From Planctomycetota bacterium (GTDB lineage: Bacteria > Planctomycetota > Planctomycetia > Pirellulales > Thermoguttaceae), in NCBI GenBank assembly GCA_018897395.1, contig JAHIKV010000081.1, positions 1 to 21,942 on the forward strand: 21,942 bases of DNA, in the 5' to 3' direction. This document shows, in pieces, positions 1-5,958 of the stretch (its first letter is position 1; each line of letters starts with the position of its first letter). The notes beneath the pieces were generated by a model. The model was not told the DNA's origin. It saw only the letters and a list, made by a program, of their open reading frames with translations, and ran no database searches. The position numbers and the translations under genes are program-made.

Positions 1-61
1 ACCTTGTCTCCCTCTCGGTCTCGGTTCATCAATCCTCTTGGAGGTAATACCACTAACCGGA

Positions 62-94
62 GAGCCGGATGCGGGAAATCCGCCAGTCCGGTTC
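62..94 (+). ncRNA. Group II intron domain V
   Basis: A 33-nt hairpin with the layout of the catalytic domain V. The lower helix 62-70 pairs with 86-94 and contains the AGC catalytic triad at 63-65. A two-base bulge (84-85) is followed by an upper helix 71-74/80-83 capped by a GAAAT loop. Pairing is complete apart from G-U wobbles. The hairpin is at the expected place just 5' of domain VI. Confidence 0.78.
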
Positions 95-138
95 GGAGGG
101 AGGGGAGGCCGAACTCAATCGGCCTTCCCTACCCCTAT
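95..138 (+). ncRNA. Group II intron domain VI with branch-point A131
   Basis: Bases 101-112 pair with 119-130 (12 bp, one G-U). A131 is then unpaired, and 98-100 pair with 132-134. This leaves a single bulged adenosine 8 nt from the intron end, the expected branch-point geometry for lariat formation. The terminal dinucleotide AT fits the AY rule. Confidence 0.72.
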
Positions 139-372
139 CGGAATTGCACATGTTATTCATTTTCAGATCCTTAGGTCGCGCCTCACTCGCGGTCGAGTGA
201 TTCGTTCTGCATGGACGCGACGGCCGCCCCCCAGATGCTTTGGGACACCTACTCGCCCCACTACATCTGGACGTGGTGGGGCCGCGCTTTGCTTGTCCCA
301 CCCTACACCACTACGGTCGCCGGAAAAATTCGCAAGCGAGAGTAATTGCAACTGAACCGCAAGGAGAATTTC
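139..372. other. 3' exon / non-coding stretch, no gene recognised
   Basis: No convincing coding region was found on either strand. The short ORFs here overlap the intron or have no ribosome binding site. The stretch from about 235 to 320 (many CCCCACTAC and GTGGTGGGG-like words) resembles degraded dispersed repeat DNA. The last bases hold the Shine-Dalgarno sequence of the nitroreductase (AAGGAG at 361-366). Confidence 0.45.
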
Positions 373-882
373 ATGGACACACTGGAAGCCATTCATGGCC
401 GCCGCAGCGTTCGGCGGTATCAAGACAAGCCGGTGCCGGAAGAACTGGTGCGGAAACTGCTGGCCGCGGGGATGAGCGCCCCCAGCGCCCGAGACGCCCA
501 GGAATGGCACTTCGTGGTGATCGACGACAGGGCCATGCTGACGGAAATCGGGGAGATCAATCCGAACGCCAAGATGGCCCGGCACGCGCCGATGGCGATA
601 CTCGTCTGCGGCGATCTCGGGCTGGAAAAATCGGCCGGATATTGGGTCGTCGATTGCGCGGCGGCGGTCGAGAATATCTTGTTGGCGGCCCACGCTTTAG
701 GCCTGGGCGCGGTCTGGACCGGCGTATATCCGCGTCAGAAGCGGATGGATGGGCTGAGGCGGTTGGTCGGGTTGCCCGAGGGGATCATGGCCCACAGTTT
801 GATTGTGGTGGGATATCCGGCCGAGCAGCCGTCGCCGCAAGACCGTTATCGGCCCGACCGGGTGCGCCGCAACCGCTGGTGA
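373..882 (+). CDS. Nitroreductase family protein (FMN-dependent)
   Basis: A 169-residue protein of the nitroreductase fold: a flavin enzyme, probably cytoplasmic and dimeric, that reduces nitro or quinone compounds with NAD(P)H. Visible family marks are the N-terminal RRSVRRY flavin-phosphate motif (residues 10-16), the APSA turn near residue 36, and the late GLGAVWTGVYP segment that lines the FMN site. The length fits the short subgroup. I chose the ATG at 373 because AAGGAG lies 6 bases upstream and the protein then begins with the family's usual MDTLEAIHGRRS pattern; an in-frame TTG at 346 is less likely. It stands alone: the upstream side is intron-derived, and the downstream side is repeats and a convergent gene. 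The substrate cannot be inferred. Confidence 0.93.
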   Translation: MDTLEAIHGRRSVRRYQDKPVPEELVRKLLAAGMSAPSARDAQEWHFVVIDDRAMLTEIGEINPNAKMARHAPMAILVCGDLGLEKSAGYWVVDCAAAVENILLAAHALGLGAVWTGVYPRQKRMDGLRRLVGLPEGIMAHSLIVVGYPAEQPSPQDRYRPDRVRRNRW

Positions 883-894
883 ACGCGGCCTTAC

Positions 895-968
895 GTTGGG
901 GTGGCAGTTGAACTGCCACCCCATGAATATCGGTGGTTCCGGGGAGGCAGTTCAACTGCCACCCCAAC
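895..968. repeat. Inverted repeat with nested palindrome (GGGGTGGCAGTT family)
   Basis: A 25-nt palindrome, 12-bp arms around one central base, spans 898-922. The same word returns at 954-968, so 895-909 and 954-968 also form a perfect 15-bp outer inverted repeat. It starts 13 bases after the nitroreductase stop. A diverged relative lies at 1137-1171 and another at 19854-19880. It has no run of T, so it is a dispersed hairpin repeat rather than a classical terminator, though it may still end transcription. Confidence 0.8.
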
Positions 969-1014
969 AAGTACGATATGAATGCGTGACGCGCGGCTGC
1001 ATCACGGACGCGGA

Positions 1015-1114
1015 GCGTCCGGGCGGTGCGTTCCCATGCAGAGCATGGGAACGAGAGCATAAGAAGCGTCCGGGCGGTACGTTCCCATGCGGAGCATGGG
1101 AACGAGAGCATAAG
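1015..1114. repeat. Two tandem copies of a 49-bp hairpin repeat
   Basis: Copy 1 is 1015-1063 and copy 2 is 1066-1114; they differ at only a few bases. Each holds a perfect 10-bp stem (GTTCCCATGC with GCATGGGAAC) around a 3-base loop. A third, diverged copy with the same architecture is at about 17391-17433, upstream of groES. The repeats are open in one frame and give a conceptual FPCxAWERE peptide, a common source of false proteins in planctomycete annotations. Confidence 0.85.
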
Positions 1115-1136
1115 CGGTTTTACACAAGAAAAAATG

Positions 1137-1171
1137 TTGGGGCGGCAGTGCTAAGACCACTGCCGCCCCAA
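1137..1171. repeat. 14-bp perfect hairpin between convergent genes
   Basis: TTGGGGCGGCAGTG at 1137-1150 pairs perfectly with 1158-1171 across a 7-base loop. It sits 38 bases beyond the stop of the minus-strand secreted protein gene and between convergent genes, so it could act as a bidirectional terminator. It has no U-tract on either strand. The stem sequence is a relative of the GGGGTGGCAGTT repeat at 895-968. Confidence 0.6.
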
Positions 1172-1209
1172 CGGCGGTTAGGCAAGAGGGAAGTTCCCTT
1201 GACTACAAG

Positions 1210-2304
1210 TTAGTCTAAATTGCGTAGGGTTACGCCCTGATCGACCAGGAAGGTGCTGTTGTTGGCTACCGGTAGATAGGGGAGCCAGCACTTTCCGTTG
1301 ATCTTATCGCTGCGAGCATGACCGCCGAAGTACCACACGATGCCCGCACCGATGTTCCAGGCTTCCTCGGTGGAGGCGACCAAGCCGGCCGTGGCGCTGG
1401 GGTTCATGTACTGGGCATTGCCGTACAGGGCCAACCGGTCGGTGATCGGCACCTGGATGTTGGCGCCTACGATTAAGTCGCCCAAGCTGCCGAGTTGGTT
1501 GAGGCGAACGTTTTCGGGCGCCCCGACCCACAGCCAGCTATCGGCGCCGGAGACGAACTTGTGATGCCAGAACAGGTTCACTTGGGTCAGCGACTGGTTC
1601 CGCACGATGATGGGGACCTGGCCGCCCGTGTAGTTCTGCACGGAGAAGAGGTCGCGGAGGCACCCGTAGATACCGAAGGCGTTGCTGCCGCTGACGGCCC
1701 ACTCGACCTGGCCTCGCCATTGTCCCATCGTGGGGTTTACGCCCCAGATGCCCCAGTTGTCGTTGATCATCCAGTCGTAGACCAAGCCGAAGCTCAACTG
1801 CTGGTCTCCGGCGGCCTTGCGGAAGAAGCCGGTAGTGACGAATACTTGCTGTTGGTTGTCGGTCGGACGGACCCCCGCACTGCCGTTCCAGTCGTAGACG
1901 CCGTAGCTCATTCCCAACTGCCAACCGATGCCGTAGTCGGCCAACCCGAACGCCCCGATGGCGGAGTTCAGTCCGGCCACGGCGCCGAAGTTGCTGCCGA
2001 GGAATGAATCGCTGACGCCCTTGAAGGAATCGAAGCCGAAGAATCCCACCACGCCTCGGCACGGGCACTCGTCGCAACCGAGAAACGGGCCGCAGCACGA
2101 TCCGCACGTCGGCTCGGGGCAACAGCTTGCCGGATCACCGGTGGTGCACGATTGTCCTTGGTCCGCGACTTTCTCGTCGCCGACCAACTTTGCCGACCGG
2201 TTGCCACCGTCAACCCAATAGTAATCGTCGGCCAGGGCGAACCCTGCTTGACACAAGACAGTGATCGCAACCAGCGCCACTGCATGTCGTACGAACGTCT
2301 TCAT
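1210..2304 (-). CDS. Secreted Cys-rich, beta-rich surface protein (planctomycete type)
   Basis: A 364-residue protein of unknown function. A clear signal peptide (residues 1-26, ending FALA before DD) predicts export. A short Cys-rich segment follows, with nine cysteines between residues 53 and 82. The rest is Gly/aromatic-rich, with alternating patterns typical of outer-membrane beta-barrel or porin-like proteins. It resembles a planctomycete-specific family that I know as DUF6666, but I could not verify this. The ATG at 2304 is preceded on the minus strand by AAGGGGG at a suitable distance and gives the signal peptide at the very N-terminus; the longer upstream reading adds 46 residues that look non-coding. 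It is downstream of a kinase gene on the same strand but 204 bases away, so probably separately transcribed. Confidence 0.8.
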   Translation of the reverse strand: MKTFVRHAVALVAITVLCQAGFALADDYYWVDGGNRSAKLVGDEKVADQGQSCTTGDPASCCPEPTCGSCCGPFLGCDECPCRGVVGFFGFDSFKGVSDSFLGSNFGAVAGLNSAIGAFGLADYGIGWQLGMSYGVYDWNGSAGVRPTDNQQQVFVTTGFFRKAAGDQQLSFGLVYDWMINDNWGIWGVNPTMGQWRGQVEWAVSGSNAFGIYGCLRDLFSVQNYTGGQVPIIVRNQSLTQVNLFWHHKFVSGADSWLWVGAPENVRLNQLGSLGDLIVGANIQVPITDRLALYGNAQYMNPSATAGLVASTEEAWNIGAGIVWYFGGHARSDKINGKCWLPYLPVANNSTFLVDQGVTLRNLD

Positions 2305-2508
2305 GACGTGTCCCCCTTGTCTGAAGGAAATAGGCGTCCTAATACATCTGTAATGAATCGGCGGAAATAATGCGAAATTTGACAATCTCGGCACAAAGGC
2401 AAAAACTCTCACTATCGCCCCAACGCTACGCAGACCGCGCATCTTACCGACAACGCAAACTCTACTGACAACGGGAAGAATCCTGGTCTCGCCATCCGAT
2501 GGATCACT

Positions 2509-4008
2509 CTACCGCGCGATCATATATGCGGCGATCAGCAGGCCAATCGCAAGAAGAGTCCCGCCGGCCACCAACAGCCAGAGCCACTTGGGGGTGCCTT
2601 TGCGGCGGGCCAGATAGGTCTCGATGTCGCCCCCCTTTCGCGTTCCACGCTGCTTCCAAAGAGGCAACGGCGGCATTTCGGCGTCCAGGACGAACTCCGA
2701 GGCGGAACCTTCGTCGAGCGGCCGGGCCACGGGCAGGCGCCTCTTGTCGCCGGCGTGGGAACCTCCTTCCTTTGTCGCCGAAGACGAGGGCCGTGTGGGA
2801 AGGGGGGGTGGAAGTGCATCCTCGCCCGAATTACGCCGCGGCCCCTCGGCGCCCTTGGCCGGCTTGCGTCGCTGCGAGGGGATCGGTTCCCGCGCCGACG
2901 ATTTGCCCGATACGTCCCCCGTCAGATTCGCCGATGAAATCCCGCCGCTGCTGCCCGACTCGATCGTCTGACCGTGCGCGACCAGCCATTTCGCCAAAGC
3001 ATCGGCCGTCTCGGCGGCCGATTGGTATCGGTCCCCGGGCTTCTTGGCCATCATCTTCAAGCAGATGTCGATCAGGTCTTGCGGCGCGTCGGGACGATCG
3101 AGTTGGATGTCCGGCGGAGGTTGCTTCTGGTGCATCATCAGCCGCTGCGGCAGCGTGCCGCCGACAAACGGCGGATGGCCGGTAAGCAGAAAGTAGAGCG
3201 CGCAACCGAGTCCGTAGATGTCTGCCCGCGAGTCCACCCCGTGGCTGTCCAGCGCCTGCTCGGGGGCCAGATAGTCGGCGGTGCCCAACACGTTTTCGTC
3301 GTAGGCCACGGTCAGCGAGGCCTTGTCCTCGTCGGTGAATCGCGCCAGGCCGAGGTCCAACAGTTTGACCACGTTCTTTGGGGTCACCAACAAGTTGGCC
3401 GGTTTCACGTCGCGGTGGATCAATCCGGCCAGATGAGCGTGGGCGAGTCCTTCGGCCGCCTGGCGGGTATACTCGGCGGCGACGACGTATTCCAAAGGGC
3501 CGTCCTTCTGGACAATCTGCTGGAGGTCGCGCCCCTCGACGTATTCCATCACCAGGTAATGGATGTTCCCCTCGCTGTCCACGTCGTACGCCCGGACGAT
3601 GTTGCGGTGGTCCAGCGAGGCGGCGGCCTGGGCCTCGCGGTGGAAGCGGGCGAGATACGAAGTGTCCTCGACGCGGTTTTGCGGCAGGACCTTGATCGCC
3701 ACCCGCCGCTGCATCAACACGTGTTCGGCCAGATACACGCTGCTCATTCCGCCCGTGCCGAGATGGCCCAGCAGCTTGTATTTGCCCAGGAAAAAACCCT
3801 TGTGACGCCCTTCCAGCAGTTTATCGACCTGCCAGCGGGTGAGCGGTCCGGCCTCGACGAGCCGCCCGGCGACGAAGTCCGTGTCGGTGATCGAGTGGCC
3901 GCCGGACTCGCGTTTCAGCTCGCGCAGCAGGGCGACCAGGCGGTCTTTCTCGACCAACCCGCTCCGCCGCACAAGGTCAAGAAACGCGTCTACATGCAGC
4001 CTGGCCAT
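2509..4008 (-). CDS. Ser/Thr protein kinase, C-terminally membrane-anchored
   Basis: A 499-residue Hanks-type (PknB-like) kinase. Residues 1-75 form an N-terminal domain shared with the second kinase at 5959-8253. The kinase domain spans about 76-345: Gly-rich loop LGTGGMSSV near 83-91, catalytic Lys106 in VAIK, Glu125, IHRDVKPAN with Asp200, DLG (Asp218, in place of DFG) and APE at 248-250, so all catalytic residues are present. A long Ser/Pro/Arg-rich linker leads to one hydrophobic helix at the extreme C-terminus (about 475-497). The protein is therefore tail-anchored with no extracytoplasmic domain. The start at 4008 was chosen because GGAGG lies upstream on the minus strand and the N-terminus then matches that of the other kinase; an ATG at 4053 has no Shine-Dalgarno sequence. 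Substrates are unknown. Confidence 0.93.
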   Translation of the reverse strand: MARLHVDAFLDLVRRSGLVEKDRLVALLRELKRESGGHSITDTDFVAGRLVEAGPLTRWQVDKLLEGRHKGFFLGKYKLLGHLGTGGMSSVYLAEHVLMQRRVAIKVLPQNRVEDTSYLARFHREAQAAASLDHRNIVRAYDVDSEGNIHYLVMEYVEGRDLQQIVQKDGPLEYVVAAEYTRQAAEGLAHAHLAGLIHRDVKPANLLVTPKNVVKLLDLGLARFTDEDKASLTVAYDENVLGTADYLAPEQALDSHGVDSRADIYGLGCALYFLLTGHPPFVGGTLPQRLMMHQKQPPPDIQLDRPDAPQDLIDICLKMMAKKPGDRYQSAAETADALAKWLVAHGQTIESGSSGGISSANLTGDVSGKSSAREPIPSQRRKPAKGAEGPRRNSGEDALPPPLPTRPSSSATKEGGSHAGDKRRLPVARPLDEGSASEFVLDAEMPPLPLWKQRGTRKGGDIETYLARRKGTPKWLWLLVAGGTLLAIGLLIAAYMIAR

Positions 4009-4207
4009 GGTTGTCCCAATCCTCCGCCTCCCCCACGGTATCAATAATAACATGGGCCAAAGGCCAAGACTATAAGTCGCAGCGGCGTTTTCGGCGTCGA
4101 AACGGCTTTATCTCAGCCGGCTATTGCGACATTATGTTTTCTGAGAGTCAATAAACAGCGAAATCCGGCGATGCCGATAACCAATGGCCCTAATCGCCGC
4201 AACCCGA

Positions 4208-4213
4208 TATAAT
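4208..4213 (+). promoter_or_regulatory. Candidate -10 box of the asnS promoter
   Basis: A perfect TATAAT lies 43 bases before the proposed GTG start of asnS, in the 247-base divergent gap between the kinase and asnS. The -35 position at 4185-4190 is weak (TGGCCC, 3 of 6). If real, transcription would begin near 4220, which rules out the in-frame ATG at 4184 as the start. Confidence 0.45.
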
Positions 4214-4255
4214 CGCGGTTTTACTCGATTCCTTCATTCCCCACGGGTAGAACAA

Positions 4256-5704
4256 GTGGCAGACATCGTCAGCGTAGCCGAAGCCCGGCGGGCCGATTCG
4301 GTCGGCCGTGAGGTCGTCGTCCAGGGTTGGGTCCGCACGCGGCGCGACTCGAAGGCCGGATTCAGCTTCATCGAGGTCAACGACGGTTCCTGCTTCGGCA
4401 ACGTCCAGATCATCGCCGAGGCGGCGTTGCCCAACTACGAGTCGGAAATCAAGCGGCTCTCGCCCGGCTGCTGCGTCGGCGTCACCGGATTGGTGAAGGC
4501 GTCGCCGGGCAAGGGGCAGGCCACCGAGATTCAGGCCGCCGCCGTCGTGGTCCACGGCCTGGCCGACGTGGAATCGTATCCCCTGCAGAAGAAAGGGCAT
4601 TCCTTCGAGTTCCTCCGCACGATCGCCCACCTGCGGCCGAGGACCAACACCTTCGGGGCCGTCGCCCGAGTGCGAAACCGCGCGTGCAACTCGATCCACC
4701 AATTCTTCCAGGAGCGCGGGTTCCTCTACGTCCACACCCCGATCATCACCGCCAGCGATTGCGAGGGGGCCGGGGCGATGTTCCAGGTCACCGCGCTCGA
4801 TCTGGCCGCCGAGGCGAAGAAGGCAGTTGAGAGCGAGAAGGGTGAAAAAAGTGAGAAGGGTGAAAAAAGCGAGAAGGGGCCGGGAATCGATTTCTCGAAG
4901 GATTTCTTCAACCGGCCGGCGTATCTGACCGTCAGCGGACAACTCGAGGCCGAGACGTTCGCCTGCGCGCTAGGCAAGACGTACACGTTCGGCCCGACCT
5001 TCCGCGCCGAGAACAGCAACACGCCCCGTCACCTGGCCGAGTTCTGGATGGTCGAACCGGAGGCCGCCTTTTTCGACCTCTGGGACGACATGGAACTGGC
5101 CGAAGGGTTGTTGAAACGCATCTTCCGCGACGTGTTGCAAGAATGTCCCGAGGACATGCAGTTCTTCAACCGGCGGATCGACAAGACCGTCATCGAAACG
5201 CTCGAACACATCGTCGAGAGCGAATTCCTCCGCATTTCATATTCCGACGCCATCGACATCCTGCGGAAGTCGGGGCAACGGTTCGAGTTTCCCACCGCCT
5301 GGGGCAACGATCTTCAGGTAGAACACGAACGCTTTCTGACCGAGACGCACTTCCGCCGGCCGGTGATCCTTTACGACTACCCGCGCGAGATCAAGCCGTT
5401 CTACATGCGCGTGAACGACGACGGGCGGACGGTCCGGGCGATGGACGTGCTGGTGCCGAAGGTGGGCGAGATCGTCGGCGGCAGCCAGCGCGAGGAGCGG
5501 CTCGATCTGCTCGAACAGCGGATGCGGGAGCAAGACCTCGATCCGGAAAGCTATTGGTGGTATCTCGACCTGCGCCGTTTCGGCACCGTGCCGCACTCCG
5601 GCTTCGGACTGGGGCTGGAACGTGTGATACAGTTTATTACCGGGATGTCGAACATCCGCGACGTGATCCCCTTCCCCCGCACGCCGGGCAACGCGGAGTT
5701 TTAG
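4256..5704 (+). CDS. asnS: Asparaginyl-tRNA synthetase
   Basis: Charges tRNA-Asn with asparagine in the cytoplasm; 482 residues from the proposed start. An N-terminal OB-fold anticodon-binding domain occupies about residues 18-100 (VVQGWVRTRRDSK). The class II catalytic core follows: motif 2 around FGPTFRAENSNTPRH (about 245-260) and motif 3 GFGLGLERV (about 449-457), ending with the family's PRTPGN signature. The LxVSGQLxxE segment at about 224-234 and AENSNT favour AsnRS over AspRS. Residues 187-209 are a Glu/Lys/Gly-rich insert encoded by an 18-bp tandem repeat, just before the active-site region. I prefer the GTG at 4256 because the protein then begins as the family does and a TATAAT lies at 4208; the alternative ATG is at 4184. 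No strong Shine-Dalgarno sequence is seen at either. Confidence 0.96.
   Translation: MADIVSVAEARRADSVGREVVVQGWVRTRRDSKAGFSFIEVNDGSCFGNVQIIAEAALPNYESEIKRLSPGCCVGVTGLVKASPGKGQATEIQAAAVVVHGLADVESYPLQKKGHSFEFLRTIAHLRPRTNTFGAVARVRNRACNSIHQFFQERGFLYVHTPIITASDCEGAGAMFQVTALDLAAEAKKAVESEKGEKSEKGEKSEKGPGIDFSKDFFNRPAYLTVSGQLEAETFACALGKTYTFGPTFRAENSNTPRHLAEFWMVEPEAAFFDLWDDMELAEGLLKRIFRDVLQECPEDMQFFNRRIDKTVIETLEHIVESEFLRISYSDAIDILRKSGQRFEFPTAWGNDLQVEHERFLTETHFRRPVILYDYPREIKPFYMRVNDDGRTVRAMDVLVPKVGEIVGGSQREERLDLLEQRMREQDLDPESYWWYLDLRRFGTVPHSGFGLGLERVIQFITGMSNIRDVIPFPRTPGNAEF
4835..4877 (+). repeat. 18-bp tandem repeat inside asnS
   Basis: Two full units (4835-4852 and 4853-4870, differing only at the last base) and a third partial unit (4871-4877). 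The unit is a multiple of three, so copy-number changes keep the frame. It encodes repeated EKGEKS. The A/G-only composition contrasts with the flanking GC-rich coding sequence. Confidence 0.85.
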
Positions 5705-5734
5705 ATAGTCTTGCACGATATTAAGAGTATCTCG

Positions 5735-5822
5735 CTCGTTTAGCCCCGGCGTCCACGCCGGGAATATATGGCGGATTTTCCGCTGCATTGCTTTCCCGGC
5801 GTGGACGCCGGGGCTAAACGAG
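5735..5822. repeat. Perfect 28-bp inverted repeat with 32-base spacer
   Basis: Bases 5735-5762 are exactly the reverse complement of 5795-5822. Each arm also carries its own small palindrome (CCGGCGT CC ACGCCGG). The element fills the gap between asnS and the second kinase, starting 30 bases after the asnS stop. It is a dispersed-repeat-like structure with no transposase. It could form a long hairpin that insulates the two genes. Confidence 0.85.
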
Positions 5823-5882
5823 TATTGGACAGGATGCCCTGGTTCATAACCGGAATGCGGCCAACCGGCCGTTTCCGCCACC

Positions 5883-5911
5883 TTGCCCGCCGGGGGGTTA
5901 TCGAGCATAAT
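5883..5911 (+). promoter_or_regulatory. Candidate sigma70-type promoter for the second kinase
   Basis: TTGCCC at 5883-5888 (4 of 6 to TTGACA) and CATAAT at 5906-5911 (5 of 6 to TATAAT) are separated by 17 bases. Transcription would start near 5918, giving a leader of about 40 bases before the ATG at 5959. It lies just after the inverted repeat at 5735-5822, in a locally AT-rich patch. Confidence 0.5.
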
Positions 5912-5958
5912 ATATTGTATCCTTGTGGTGTTGGATTGCTGCCCAACGCGCAACCTCT

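Larger units (their letters stand above)
1..138 (+). mobile_element. Group II intron, 3' end only
   Basis: The first 138 bases look like the 3' terminus of a bacterial group II intron. A domain V-like hairpin (62-94) is followed at once by a domain VI-like hairpin with a bulged adenosine (A131). The intron would end in the canonical AY dinucleotide at 137-138, with the 3' exon starting at 139. The reverse transcriptase/maturase gene and the 5' end must lie upstream of the window; none of the ORF is visible here. The sequence style (a GAGCCGGATGCGG-type helix, then GGAGGGAGGGG and CCTACCCCTAT) is what I know from intron ends. Subclass cannot be decided from this part. Confidence comes from secondary structure worked out by hand. 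Confidence 0.8.

Noticed and set aside
1015..1114. Two-unit array considered as a CRISPR
   Set aside because: Units of 49 bp are separated by only two bases, with no spacers and no cas genes.
803..1213. 136-codon frame with repeated FPCxAWERE peptide
   Set aside because: It is the translation of the hairpin repeats at 895-1171. Repetition at DNA level with compensatory stem changes argues for non-coding repeats.
2974..4047. 357-codon plus-strand reading frame opposite the first kinase
   Set aside because: It mirrors a kinase gene with complete catalytic motifs. Its translation has no recognisable domain and reflects high-GC third-position bias on the other strand.
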